The notes beneath the pieces were generated by a model that was not told where the DNA came from, searched no databases, and saw only the letters and a program-made list of their open reading frames with translations. 42,030 nt of DNA, taken from Desulfocapsa sp. Its GTDB lineage: Bacteria > Desulfobacterota > Desulfobulbia > Desulfobulbales > Desulfocapsaceae. Shown piece after piece: positions 28,420 to 37,877 of this stretch; within the stretch, counting starts at the first letter, position 1; each line of letters starts with the position of its first letter. Made by a program: the position numbers and the translations under genes. The DNA lies in NCBI GenBank assembly GCA_022712895.1, contig JAFLJS010000065.1:1-42030 (forward strand). The letters run 5' to 3'.

Positions 28420-29346
28420 ATGGAAAACAATTCTGACTATGTACTGGTAGCCAATCAGGTTTCAATGGAACTAGCACGAAAAATTGCTGATGAGTTGGGT
28501 ATAGAGTTTACTGCCATGATCCGCAAGGAGTTTGCAGATGAAGAAATTTACCATGCATTCCCTGAAGACATAGATGGGAAGAAACTGGTCATTATTGCCA
28601 GTACTCCAGATCAGAATGCCCACCAGGAATTGATGGATTTGATTCAGGGCGGCCGTTATTATAATGCTGATTCCGTAAATGTGGTTATCCCGTACCTTGG
28701 CTATTCCACCATGGAACGTGCGAAACGCGGAAGCTTTGAGATTCCCAAAGGTGTTACCAGAACCAGACAGATTTATCGGGCGCATCCTGATTTCGTGGCC
28801 TTTGTTGATCTCCATTCTGAAGCGGTTCTCCATGCCCATGGCGGTGATATTTCCACCAAGCATATATGGACTGGTGACTTGGTGGTGGATCATTTACAGA
28901 AGATGGCGCTTGAGAACTTTGTTCTGGTTTCACCTGATTACGGCTTTTCCAAACAGGTGGCAAAACTCGCAAGCTTACTGAATTGTGCACACACTGCCGC
29001 AGATAAAGATCGATATGATACCGATAAAACTATTGTCGGCCAGATTTCAAGTGTAGTGAAAGGGAAAACAGCCGTGATCTGTGATGATATGATACGTACC
29101 GGTGGCTCAATTATTCAGACAGCAAAACGTTGTCTGGATGCTGGTGCGAAAGATGTTGTGGTATTGGCCACCCATCTCGTTATGGCGGGAGAGGCAAGGC
29201 AGCGATTTATGGAGAGTCCCATTACAAAAGTTATTGGATCTGATACCTATCCGGGAACAAAAAGTGATGATCTGCTGGAAGTATATACTGTGGCCCCCCT
29301 TCTGGCCAAAATTGTGCGTAAACACCTTAAAATGGCAGCTGCTTGA
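28420..29346 (+). CDS. Divergent ribose-phosphate pyrophosphokinase (PRPP synthetase) family protein
   Basis: This 308-residue protein has the two-phosphoribosyltransferase-fold layout of PRPP synthetases and similar length. The DLHS (130-133) and SPDYG motifs are in the right places. Key sites differ from the canonical enzyme. The PRPP loop reads DDMIRTGGS (222-230), with Arg226 where Asp is usual. The flexible catalytic loop reads DKDRYDTDK instead of DKRRP, and the ATP-site motif is YLGYSTMERAKRGSFEIP. AGGA four bases before the ATG supports the start. It may be a divergent PRPP synthetase or a related enzyme with a changed substrate. Its stop overlaps the next start. Confidence 0.85.
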   Translation: MENNSDYVLVANQVSMELARKIADELGIEFTAMIRKEFADEEIYHAFPEDIDGKKLVIIASTPDQNAHQELMDLIQGGRYYNADSVNVVIPYLGYSTMERAKRGSFEIPKGVTRTRQIYRAHPDFVAFVDLHSEAVLHAHGGDISTKHIWTGDLVVDHLQKMALENFVLVSPDYGFSKQVAKLASLLNCAHTAADKDRYDTDKTIVGQISSVVKGKTAVICDDMIRTGGSIIQTAKRCLDAGAKDVVVLATHLVMAGEARQRFMESPITKVIGSDTYPGTKSDDLLEVYTVAPLLAKIVRKHLKMAAA

Positions 29347-31490
29347 ATACTGTTTTGTCAATTCCAAATCATGAACTAAAACTGGCAAATGATTTTGTCC
29401 AGTACACCGGAAGCCATATTTTTCTGACAGGAAAGGCTGGTACCGGAAAGACCACCTTTCTCCATAATCTGCAGAAAGTGAGTGCCAAACGGATGATAAT
29501 AACAGCTCCCACTGGAGTTGCTGCAATCAATGCCGGAGGTGTTACTCTTCATTCTTTTTTTCAACTCCCCTTTGGTCCCTTCATCCCTGGCAGCGAGGGG
29601 TATGATCGTAATAGTCAGCGGCAGTTCAGATTTTCAAAGGAAAAGAGACAGATTATTCAGAGCCTGGATCTACTGGTAATTGATGAAATCAGTATGGTAC
29701 GCGCCGATCTTCTTGACGCCGTTGATTCGACCCTTCGGCGTTTTCGCAGGAACGAACAACCCTTTGGCGGTGTCCAGTTGCTGATGATTGGTGATCTGCA
29801 TCAGCTATCTCCTGTGGCAAAACCTGCCGAATGGAAGCATCTGCAGCAATACTATCAATCGGTCTATTTTTTCTCCAGTAAGGCCCTTGCAGCAACAGAA
29901 ATGCTGACCATTGAACTAAAGCATATTTACCGTCAGTCAGATGAGAAATTTATTGAATTGCTTAATAAGGTGCGAACCAATCGTCTGGACAAAGAGAGTC
30001 TGCTCGCTTTAAACGAAAGGCATGTTGAGGATTTCAGACCGGACGAAGATGAAGGCTATATAACACTCACTACCCACAACAAAAGTGCGGAAGAATTGAA
30101 CGTAACCTGTCTCGATGAGTTGGAGGGAAAGAAATATTCATTCCATGCAACCATTAAAGGTGATTTCCCTGAACATATCTTCCCCACCCAGGCAAGGCTG
30201 GTATTAAAAGAAGGTGCGCAGGTGATGTTTATGCGCAATGATCTTTCCCCCGATAAGCTCTATTACAACGGGAAAATCGGAAAGATTACCCGTATTATTG
30301 GCAAAACAATATTTGTACAATGCCCGGGAGACAGAGAGGAAATTGAAGTTGATCCCGTAGAGTGGGAGAACATCAAGTACATCATTAACGATGAAAATAA
30401 AGAAATTGAAGAAAATATTGTCGGTAAGTTTGAACAGTATCCCCTGAAACTGGCATGGGCCATAACAATTCATAAAAGCCAGGGGCTGACCTTTGAAAGG
30501 GCAATAATTGATGCGGAAGCCGCCTTTGCACACGGTCAGGTATATGTGGCACTCAGTCGTTGCAAAACTCTTGAAGGCATGGTCCTTCGCACTCCCATCA
30601 GCAAAAATGGAGTGGATACCGACGAGGCAGTTCTTGCTTTTGATGCAAGGAGTCTCAACAGTACGCCATCTGAAGCCTTACTTTTAAAGGCAAAAATATC
30701 CTACCAGCAGCAACTGCTCCTGGAGTGCTTTGATTTTTCCTTATTACGGAAACGTTTGGGCTTTCTTCTCTACCTTTTGCGTCAAAGTGCTTCCATTCTT
30801 CAACTCTCGAAAGCTGAAAATATTGAGAATGTGGAACAGCTGGCTCGAGAAACAATTTTTGATGTGAGTGAAAATTTTAAGAATCAGCTGCGATCTGTTT
30901 TTGTTCAATCAGACAGTGTGCCGGAAGAGGATGCACATGTTCTTGAGCGGGCAAGTAAAGCCAGTGGCTGGTTCAGCACTAAGTTTTCAGAAGCTTTTGC
31001 CAACTCTGTGCAAAGTCTGGAGTTTGAAACAGATAATAAAGAGCTGAGAAAGAAACTCACCAATGTACTTAATAATACAAAAAAAGAGGTCAGCGTAAAA
31101 CTTGCAGGCATTGAATCCTGCGGAGAAGCCTTTGTTCCGGGAAAGTATCTGCATGCACTGGCAACAGCTGAAATTGATTTTCTACCCCTGAAAACGAAGA
31201 AGAAGGCCGCGCCCAAATATACCGAAGCAGATATTGCTCACCCTGATCTCTTCGAGTCATTGCGCAACTGGCGTTCCGCCAAGGCCAGCGAACTGGATAT
31301 AGCCCATTTTCAAATATTATATCAACGGGTGTTGATAAATATTGTTGTTGAACTGCCGGATAATCTCGGTTCCTTAAAAAAGATCCCGGGCGTGGGTAAG
31401 ATGACCATTGAAAAATATGGTGATGAGATTGTTGAACAGGTGTGTCAGTATAGAAAGAAGCACAATATCACATCCCTCCCCACTATCTGA
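29343..31490 (+). CDS. Pif1/RecD-type helicase with C-terminal HRDC-like domain
   Basis: This 715-residue superfamily 1 helicase has Walker A GKAGTGKTT (30-38), TAPTGVAAINAGG (54-66) and Walker B LLVIDEISM (110-118). GGVQLLMIGDLHQLSPV and the C-terminal helicase motif AITIHKSQGLTFERA follow, then VYVALSRCKTLEG. Residues of about 635-710 (ELDIAHFQILYQRVLINIV, then LKKIPGVGKMTIEKYGD) look like an HRDC nucleic-acid-binding domain. The start is TTG at 29343, overlapping the upstream TGA; no downstream start would keep the Walker A motif. A role in DNA repair or replication is inferred. Confidence 0.9.
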   Translation: MNTVLSIPNHELKLANDFVQYTGSHIFLTGKAGTGKTTFLHNLQKVSAKRMIITAPTGVAAINAGGVTLHSFFQLPFGPFIPGSEGYDRNSQRQFRFSKEKRQIIQSLDLLVIDEISMVRADLLDAVDSTLRRFRRNEQPFGGVQLLMIGDLHQLSPVAKPAEWKHLQQYYQSVYFFSSKALAATEMLTIELKHIYRQSDEKFIELLNKVRTNRLDKESLLALNERHVEDFRPDEDEGYITLTTHNKSAEELNVTCLDELEGKKYSFHATIKGDFPEHIFPTQARLVLKEGAQVMFMRNDLSPDKLYYNGKIGKITRIIGKTIFVQCPGDREEIEVDPVEWENIKYIINDENKEIEENIVGKFEQYPLKLAWAITIHKSQGLTFERAIIDAEAAFAHGQVYVALSRCKTLEGMVLRTPISKNGVDTDEAVLAFDARSLNSTPSEALLLKAKISYQQQLLLECFDFSLLRKRLGFLLYLLRQSASILQLSKAENIENVEQLARETIFDVSENFKNQLRSVFVQSDSVPEEDAHVLERASKASGWFSTKFSEAFANSVQSLEFETDNKELRKKLTNVLNNTKKEVSVKLAGIESCGEAFVPGKYLHALATAEIDFLPLKTKKKAAPKYTEADIAHPDLFESLRNWRSAKASELDIAHFQILYQRVLINIVVELPDNLGSLKKIPGVGKMTIEKYGDEIVEQVCQYRKKHNITSLPTI

Positions 31491-31505
31491 TTTTTTCTGG
31501 CTCTG

Positions 31506-32201
31506 TTACTCTGCCAGCGGCATGAGAGTACAATCCTGGAGAATAGATGTGGAATCCATGCGTTTAGCCAGTTCCCGGTTGTGGGTAACCATGATGGTGG
31601 CTAAAGAGAGTTCGCTGCATAAATTCCTGATAAGATCAAAAACAAGATTACCAGCACGTGTATCTAGGTTTCCTGTGGGTTCGTCTGCGAGGAGCAGTGC
31701 CGGTTTCATAATTAAGGCCCTAGCTAAGGCTGTGCGCTGCTGCTCACCACCGGAAAGCTCATTAATCCTGTGTTCGGTACGATGGTCAAGTTCGACCTGC
31801 CCCAGAAGCTCTATGGCAGGTTTTGTCATCTCTTCTTTTGTTTTTCCGGCAATAAGGCCGGGCATCATCACGTTTTCAAGGGCTGAAAATTCAGGCAGTA
31901 AGTGATGGAATTGAAAAATAAAACCGACGGATTTATTTCGAAACCTGGAAAGTTCGTTTTCACTTAGGCTGCACAGGTTTTTATCTTTAAAAAGTAACTC
32001 TCCACTGTCCGGTGTGTCAAGAGTACCTAGGATCTGGAGCAGGGTTGTTTTGCCCGATCCGGATGCTCCAACAATGGCCAGCATCTCTCCCGAATTGATA
32101 CTGATATTGACATTGTGGAGAATTTTAATTTTTTCCTCTCCTGACGAGAACTGTTTGCAGAGATTTTTCCCTCTGAACAGTTGCTGGCTCATGTCACTCA
32201 T
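31506..32201 (-). CDS. lolD: Lipoprotein-releasing ABC transporter ATP-binding protein
   Basis: This 231-residue ABC ATPase powers release of lipoproteins from the inner membrane. Walker A is GASGSGKTT (45-53), the signature LSGGEQQR (148-155) and Walker B ADEPTGNLD (171-179). The FQFHHLLPEFSALENVMMP stretch is typical of LolD. Its ATG overlaps the lolC/E stop (ATGA), so the two are coupled. It would serve outer-membrane lipoproteins such as the one at 18706-19344. It ends 13 bases from the stop of the convergent helicase gene. Confidence 0.94.
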   Translation of the reverse strand: MSDMSQQLFRGKNLCKQFSSGEEKIKILHNVNISINSGEMLAIVGASGSGKTTLLQILGTLDTPDSGELLFKDKNLCSLSENELSRFRNKSVGFIFQFHHLLPEFSALENVMMPGLIAGKTKEEMTKPAIELLGQVELDHRTEHRINELSGGEQQRTALARALIMKPALLLADEPTGNLDTRAGNLVFDLIRNLCSELSLATIMVTHNRELAKRMDSTSILQDCTLMPLAE

Positions 32202-33424
32202 GAAAGTACCTCAGCTGGTTTTACCTGAGAAGCCTTCCACGATGGATAGATGGTGGCTGACAAGGTGATGACAATAGCACATACTGCAATGATCGTAACA
32301 TCCATGGGCAGTACCTTGATGGGCAAGGTATTCATAGGATACACATTTGAAGGCAGTTCGATAAATTGATAACGTGACAGAATCTCACAGAGGCCCAGAC
32401 CTCCCAAAACACCTAAGGTGGTGCCGACGAAACCGATAACCAGTCCCTGATAAAAGAATATTTTCATGATAGAGCGTGAGGTAGCTCCCATGGCTTTTAG
32501 AATGGCAATATGTGTTTCCTTTTCCATCACTACCATAATCAGTGCGGAGATGATGTTCAGTGCTGCCACAAGAATTATGAGCGCCACGCAGATGAACATA
32601 CCAATCTTCTCAAGTTTAAAGGCGGCAAAGAGATTACGGTTCATGGACATCCAGTCTTTTGCAATAAAGGGCCGCCCAAGAACTTCGACAATCTTTTCTC
32701 CAATCTCATCAGCCTGATTAAGCTTTTTTTCGATAACGGTAACTTCAATACCGTGTGCCACATCACCACTTTGCAGAAAATTCTGCACATCGGGAATGTG
32801 CATATAGGCAATGCTCGAATCGTATTCGTACATACCGGACTCAAATATTCCCGAAACGATGCAACTTTTAATTTTGGGGATAATACCCATGGGGGTTAAA
32901 GGGCCTGACGGTGAAATGAGCCGTACCTTGTCACCAACGGAGACGTGGAGATCACTGGCCAAGGCAACTCCTAAAATAATATTAGGAAGCCGTGGGTCAA
33001 TTGCTGTAGTCAACCCTTCAACGCTTCCTTGGATCATCTGTTCGGGCAGGGCAATAACTCCTCTGGCTGTGTCAGGATCGACACCCCGTAGGATAACACC
33101 AGTTCCACCTCTGGTGCCGCTGAGGAGCGTTTGAGCGTAGAGATAAGGTGTCGCACCGGTCACTCCATCCACGGCCATGATCCGGTCTCTAGTCAGTTCG
33201 TATTCAGAGATCTGGCCACCGATACGCTGGACGATGATATGGGAGTTAATACCGAGAATCTGGTCACGAAGTCCGTTGGTGAAACCGGAGTAGACGGCCA
33301 GTACAACAATAAGCGCCATAACGCCCATGGTAATACCGGCCACAGAGATAAGGGAGATGAGTGAGATAAATTTCTGTTTATGCCTTGCTCGTAAATAACG
33401 TGAGCTGATAAACCACTCAAACAT
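32198..33424 (-). CDS. Lipoprotein-releasing ABC transporter permease LolC/E
   Basis: This 408-residue protein has one N-terminal membrane helix (about 20-45), a periplasmic domain, and three C-terminal helices with the FtsX-like fold. FISSRYLRARHKQKFISLISLISVAGI is the LolC/E start. Start at 33424 is preferred because GGGTGA lies nearby and the lysS stop is one base upstream. A longer frame would run back into lysS. As only one permease gene is present, the transporter is likely a LolCD homodimer type rather than LolCDE. Confidence 0.93.
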   Translation of the reverse strand: MFEWFISSRYLRARHKQKFISLISLISVAGITMGVMALIVVLAVYSGFTNGLRDQILGINSHIIVQRIGGQISEYELTRDRIMAVDGVTGATPYLYAQTLLSGTRGGTGVILRGVDPDTARGVIALPEQMIQGSVEGLTTAIDPRLPNIILGVALASDLHVSVGDKVRLISPSGPLTPMGIIPKIKSCIVSGIFESGMYEYDSSIAYMHIPDVQNFLQSGDVAHGIEVTVIEKKLNQADEIGEKIVEVLGRPFIAKDWMSMNRNLFAAFKLEKIGMFICVALIILVAALNIISALIMVVMEKETHIAILKAMGATSRSIMKIFFYQGLVIGFVGTTLGVLGGLGLCEILSRYQFIELPSNVYPMNTLPIKVLPMDVTIIAVCAIVITLSATIYPSWKASQVKPAEVLS

Positions 33425-33425
33425 C

Positions 33426-34943
33426 CTAATTGTCACCCTTTTTCTTCTTTTTCTGCTTCTGTACTTCAGGTTTGAGGTGCGGAAAGAGAATAACGTCACG
33501 AATGGATGGTGCGTCGGTGAGTAGCATAACTAAGCGGTCAATGCCGATTCCTTCACCAGCAGCAGAAGGCATACCGTATTCAAGGGCCCTTACAAAATCC
33601 TCATCCATTGCGTGATGGATTTCCTCATCATCCCCTTTTTCAGCGATCTGTTTTTCGAAACGCTGGCGTTGATCCACAGGATCGTTTAACTCGGAAAATG
33701 CATTGGCAAGTTCACGGCCTGTGATAAATAGTTCAAAACGATCTGTAACATCAGGGTTCTCTTCGTTTCTTCTGGCGAGAGGAGAAACTTCAGTAGGGTA
33801 GGCGGTTACAAATGTGGGATCGATGAGCTTCTCTTCAACCAGGAGCTCAAAGAGTTCTGTTTTTGCTTTGCCTGCGCCTGCCTTCTCTTCAAGCTGGATT
33901 CCTTTTTCTTTGGCAAGTGCTAGAACCGTAGCATCATCTACAAGGTCGGCAGCGTCAAGACCGCCAACTTCAATTAAAGCTTCATCCATGGTCATACGTT
34001 TCCATGGAGGGGCAAGGTTGACTTTTGTTCCCTGGTATTCAATTTCCATGGTGCCGTTTACTTCATCACAGATCCAGGAAATCAGTTCTTCGGTGAGATC
34101 CATCATGTCGTCATATGTGGCGTAGGCCTGATAGAATTCAAGCATGGTGAATTCTGGATTATGACGGGTGGAAAGCCCTTCATTCCTGAAGTTTCTGTTA
34201 ATTTCAAAGACACGCTCAAAGCCACCAACTAGCAGACGTTTGAGGTACAGTTCCGGAGCAATACGCAAGTACAGATCCATATTCAGTGCATTGTGGTGGG
34301 TGCGAAATGGCTTAGCCGTTGCTCCACCCGGCACGGGGTGCATCATGGGAGTTTCCACTTCCATAAAGCCGCGGTTTGAGAGGAATTCGCGGGTCAATCG
34401 GATAATCTCCACCCTTTTTTTGAAGGTCTCACGACTCTCAGGAGTCACAATAAGATCCACATAACGCTGTCGGTATCTGGTCTCAACATCAGTGAGGCCA
34501 TGGAATTTCTCCGGCAACGGGCGCAAGGATTTGGAGATCATTATCAGTTTGTCTGCACGAACAGAAAGCTCGCCGACTTTGGTTTTGAAGAGTTTCCCTT
34601 CAATCCCTACAATATCGCCAATATCCCACTTTTTGAAAGTTGTAAAGACATCGTCACCAAGATCGACCTTTTTCACATAAACCTGAATTGTACCAGAGCT
34701 GTCAGTGATATTGAAGAACGCAGCCTTGCCAAACTTACGCATGGTCATGATACGACCACTGATTGAATAGGTGTAGTTGGTTTCATCTTGCGTTTCAGCT
34801 TCAAGATGCACGCCTTTAGGCGGCAGTTCTTTTATGCGGTTGGCAGGTTTGAAACTATTGCTGTAGAGATTAACGCCCAGATCAGCAAGCGCATCAGCCT
34901 TTTCACGACGTTGTTTTAATACTTGTGTGTTTTCTTTACTCAT
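33426..34943 (-). CDS. lysS: Lysyl-tRNA synthetase (class II)
   Basis: This 505-residue class IIb synthetase has an N-terminal OB-fold (GRIMTMRKFGKAAFFNITD). Motif 2 is FEINRNFRNEGLSTRHNPEF and motif 3 GIGIDRLVMLLTDAPSIRDV. A basic tail (VQKQKKKKKGDN) closes it. ATG at 34943 is chosen; an upstream in-frame TTG at 34988 has no support and lies in repeat DNA. There is no clear ribosome site. The stop is one base from the lolC/E start, so the order lysS-lolC/E-lolD looks like an operon. Confidence 0.96.
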   Translation of the reverse strand: MSKENTQVLKQRREKADALADLGVNLYSNSFKPANRIKELPPKGVHLEAETQDETNYTYSISGRIMTMRKFGKAAFFNITDSSGTIQVYVKKVDLGDDVFTTFKKWDIGDIVGIEGKLFKTKVGELSVRADKLIMISKSLRPLPEKFHGLTDVETRYRQRYVDLIVTPESRETFKKRVEIIRLTREFLSNRGFMEVETPMMHPVPGGATAKPFRTHHNALNMDLYLRIAPELYLKRLLVGGFERVFEINRNFRNEGLSTRHNPEFTMLEFYQAYATYDDMMDLTEELISWICDEVNGTMEIEYQGTKVNLAPPWKRMTMDEALIEVGGLDAADLVDDATVLALAKEKGIQLEEKAGAGKAKTELFELLVEEKLIDPTFVTAYPTEVSPLARRNEENPDVTDRFELFITGRELANAFSELNDPVDQRQRFEKQIAEKGDDEEIHHAMDEDFVRALEYGMPSAAGEGIGIDRLVMLLTDAPSIRDVILFPHLKPEVQKQKKKKKGDN

Positions 34944-34969
34944 GAGATTTGCATATATTTTATTTAATG

Positions 34970-35150
34970 GTGAACTCGTTAAAAGCAAAATTTTTGATGA
35001 CTAAGTAAATAACTTCATATTCAGGGAACGTAAATTTGATGGGGCGAGGCGTACTTTAGTACGTCGTTACGACAGCAAATTCATACTCCAAGGGCACTTC
35101 CTTCAGGCGCATGCCGAAGAAGGTGGAGAGCTTTTACGACGCCAGCAAAG
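34970..35150. repeat. Intergenic palindromic repeat, copy 1 (about 181 bp)
   Basis: The ends carry GTTAAAAGC and GCTTTTACGACGCC inverted arms, and the centre has GTACTTTAGTACGTCGTTACGA. It shares the blocks TAAGTAAATAACTTCATATTC, GTACGTCGT and TTTTACGACGCCA with the copy at 36691-36849. It lies directly upstream of lysS, which may therefore draw its promoter from it or past it. It contains no reading frame. Confidence 0.75.
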
Positions 35151-35223
35151 TGGAATTGATAGTCGGTAAGTCGCATCATTACAGAGATGTAACCTCTTCG
35201 TTTACCGGGAATGTTTCCTTCTG

Positions 35224-36552
35224 TCAATGGTTTTCGGGTCTCTTCTCAAGAAGCGCCACGCATTCGATGTGATGGGTCTGGGGGAACATATCTAGGGGCT
35301 GGAGTTGTACCAGGTGAAAACCCAACTCCAAAAGCTCTGCAAGGTCACGGCACAGGGTGGCAGGGTCACAGGAAATATAAATTAATCGCTTGCCGGTAAG
35401 CTGCGCTAATTGTGCCGCAAGCCCAGGTACCCCCTGTCTCGGTGGATCGATCACCACTATATCAAAGCTTTTACCATCTTTTGCCATCGCAGAGCATGCA
35501 TCATGCACAGGTTGCTTGGTAAATGTTGTATTTGATTGCCCTGCATTCTTACTGTTTTTTATGGCACTGCGGATTGCAGATCCCTGTCCTTCAACACCAA
35601 GTAGCGATTTGGCCTGCACGGCAAGAGGAATAGAAAAATTTCCCATCCCGCAAAAAAGATCAAGCACAGAATCCGTCTCTGTAACGTTACAGTATTCAAG
35701 GACGGTTTGAATCAGTTTCTGATTCTGGCCAAGATTTACTTGGCAGAAGCCACCTGTTTCCCATGAGAGTTCTATTTCGTTCTTTGTGTAGGGGCGGGTG
35801 GGGGGCATGGAAAAGGAGAGGACAGATGCCCCACTGGTTGCAAATCCCTTACCACAGAAGAACACGTGTTCAAGGTCTGCGATTTCTTCCATGAGAACTC
35901 TAGCATGCTGTTTATCAGCTGGACGTGGCTTCTGAGTGAGATGGAAAACAAGTGTAATCCGTTTGTTGGCTGGGTTGAATAGTAATTCTAGTGCTATGGT
36001 CCGGGATAACAAGCGTGTAAAGGCTTGCTGCTGTTGCAGGTTTTGGAGACAGTTGTTGAGCTCCTGTTTTGCAAGTAGACAGGAGTCTATTGATATACAA
36101 TCATTGCTGCGTCGTTTAAAAAAACCAAGGGTTTGCCAGGTATCAACCTGTAGACGTATTCGTTGCCGGTAGTGGTATTCCTCATCTGAGGCAAGAGGCG
36201 GGGTGAGGAGCTTTCCTGCTGCACTTGCCAGGGTCGAATGCCCATTTCTCAAAAGCAAATCTTTTAAAATGTCTTCCTTGGCTTGCAGCTGTTGGGAGTA
36301 AGTCATGTGTTGGAAATCACAGCCCCCACATTGCTTAAAATATTTACAGGCTGGTTGTACCCTGTCAGGAGAAGCTTCGATTATTTGGGTTGCACGTCCT
36401 TTTTGCAGGTTTTTGTTTGTGGAGTAAATCTTTGCCGAGACGGTTTCGCCAGCAATCACTCCTTCAAGTAGTGTGACCTTGCCATCAGAGTCATGGCTCA
36501 AGCAGACACCGCCATGGACATGTTTTTCAATATGGAACTGTTGTGTTGGCAT
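35224..36552 (-). CDS. rlmD: 23S rRNA (uracil-5-)-methyltransferase, RlmD-like
   Basis: This 442-residue RNA m5U methyltransferase has an N-terminal TRAM-like segment (about 4-45). The iron-sulfur cysteines are at 69, 75 and 78 (CKYFKQCGGCDFQH), with a likely fourth near 158 (SIDSC). The SAM domain has VLDLFCGMGNFSIPLA and VIDPPRQG, and the catalytic Cys sits in YISCDPATLCRDL. The C-terminal MFPQTHHIECVALLEK is typical. No clear ribosome site lies before the ATG. RlmC and TrmA remain possible, but the four-cysteine cluster favours RlmD. It stands alone between two copies of a palindromic repeat. Confidence 0.9.
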   Translation of the reverse strand: MPTQQFHIEKHVHGGVCLSHDSDGKVTLLEGVIAGETVSAKIYSTNKNLQKGRATQIIEASPDRVQPACKYFKQCGGCDFQHMTYSQQLQAKEDILKDLLLRNGHSTLASAAGKLLTPPLASDEEYHYRQRIRLQVDTWQTLGFFKRRSNDCISIDSCLLAKQELNNCLQNLQQQQAFTRLLSRTIALELLFNPANKRITLVFHLTQKPRPADKQHARVLMEEIADLEHVFFCGKGFATSGASVLSFSMPPTRPYTKNEIELSWETGGFCQVNLGQNQKLIQTVLEYCNVTETDSVLDLFCGMGNFSIPLAVQAKSLLGVEGQGSAIRSAIKNSKNAGQSNTTFTKQPVHDACSAMAKDGKSFDIVVIDPPRQGVPGLAAQLAQLTGKRLIYISCDPATLCRDLAELLELGFHLVQLQPLDMFPQTHHIECVALLEKRPENH

Positions 36553-36690
36553 TGTTTAGCGTAAAGTTGTGAAAAAAGGGTTCTCAGATATTGTTTGCAG
36601 TTACTGTAATGCTGACAGAATAACAGAACTACACACAATGATAAACCTTCAAAAGGGTTTGTTTTGGCATCAGTGATGAATTGCAGATAA

Positions 36691-36849
36691 TTGATAAACT
36701 CGTAAAAACTCAGAATTTAGATGGTTAAGTAAAAAGCTTCATATCCGAGGCGCAAATATTCTATATCATTTCGGTGTACTAAGGTACGTCGTAATGATAT
36801 AAAATGTGCAGCAACGAAGGAGATGGCGAGTTTTACGACGCCATCAAGG
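36691..36849. repeat. Intergenic palindromic repeat, copy 2 (about 159 bp)
   Basis: Terminal arms ACTCGTAAAAACTC and GAGTTTTACGACG are nearly complementary, and the centre holds GTGTACTAAGGTACGTCG. It aligns along its length with copy 1 at 34970-35150. The rest of the 36553-37040 gap holds only a candidate promoter near 36956-36984 and no other reading frame that I trust. Confidence 0.75.
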
Positions 36850-36955
36850 TTGCCAATGTTAGGGAACTCTTAAGGAGCTTTCTGTTACCCGAATAGCATC
36901 TGGAAAGCATAGCACTTAAAGACGTGGAGAGTTCTCAATTGTTGAACAAAATGGA

Positions 36956-36984
36956 TTGACTTCCTACATTCTTTCTGTGATAGT
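36956..36984 (+). promoter_or_regulatory. Candidate promoter of the STAS-PilZ gene
   Basis: TTGACT (36956-36961), a 17-base spacer and GATAGT (36979-36984) lie 56 bases upstream of the ATG at 37041. The -10 is weak. Confidence 0.35.
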
Positions 36985-37040
36985 TTTTCAAAAGATTCAT
37001 TCGCACAATATATTCAAAGTTAACAGCAGTGTTGTAAGTT

Positions 37041-37853
37041 ATGAGAATTAAAACGGAAATATTTCAGGGCATCTTCGTCGCCACTTGTGACGGAACTCGT
37101 CTCGATGCCTCCTTAGCTCAGGTTTTTTTCAACTCCATGCGTAGCGCCATTGAAAAAGGTCATACGGACATCATATTAGATCTTTCCCTTGTTAAATTTG
37201 TAGATTCGACAGGTTTAGGTGCGATTGTTCGCTGCCTTAAGGAAATAAATAACCGGGGTCACCTGGTGCTCTGCGGGGTTAATGCAAATGTTCTCAGTCT
37301 GCTGAAAATGACTCACCTCGACGCTGTCTTTCTTCGCGCTGAAACTCGTGAAACATCCTTTGAACTCCTTAGAGTTGAAAAGGAAAAAACCAAAGCGGAA
37401 TTGACAGCAGCAGCCAGTACAGTGAGTGGTACATTCAAAGGTTTTGACGATTCGTTGTTAGCCTCTCTTTCGATGGAAGATGGTGAGCCGATACTGGAAG
37501 TTGATAACAAGGAAAGGAGAAGACATCGCCGGGTTGGTAATAAGCAGATTTTGAGTAGCGATATTATTGTCTATATCACTAATAAGGGTACTGCAAAACG
37601 AACAGCTGTTATTATTTTAAATGTTTCAGCAAGTGGTGTACTAGTCGTTTCTCCTTCAAACCATTCCATTGGTGAAAAATTTGTGATGGAAGGACACATT
37701 GGTACCCATTTTAAGTTAGAGGAAGATGTGATTATTCGTAACTGTAGAGAAGGGAAGTATGGTTTTGAATTTATAAATCCTTCAGCGGAAACACTAACAT
37801 TTTTACATCAAATGGTTGGTTCCGTTGTCCTGGATGGAAAGAGTGTAATATGA
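37041..37853 (+). CDS. STAS-PilZ fusion protein (anti-anti-sigma type with c-di-GMP-binding motif)
   Basis: This 270-residue protein has an N-terminal STAS domain (about 1-110) of the anti-sigma antagonist type. The phosphorylatable Ser56 lies in KFVDSTGLGAIVR. A linker of about 110-155 leads to a PilZ domain (about 157-262). The c-di-GMP contact motifs are visible: the arginine cluster ERRRHRR (158-164, RxxxR) and NVSASG (194-199, matching D/NxSxxG). It could therefore link second-messenger binding to phospho-dependent partner switching. An RsbW-like kinase gene follows 24 bases later. The target sigma factor or effector is not in the window. Confidence 0.88.
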   Translation: MRIKTEIFQGIFVATCDGTRLDASLAQVFFNSMRSAIEKGHTDIILDLSLVKFVDSTGLGAIVRCLKEINNRGHLVLCGVNANVLSLLKMTHLDAVFLRAETRETSFELLRVEKEKTKAELTAAASTVSGTFKGFDDSLLASLSMEDGEPILEVDNKERRRHRRVGNKQILSSDIIVYITNKGTAKRTAVIILNVSASGVLVVSPSNHSIGEKFVMEGHIGTHFKLEEDVIIRNCREGKYGFEFINPSAETLTFLHQMVGSVVLDGKSVI

Positions 37854-37877
37854 TGTTAGTTGATACCATGACACCCC

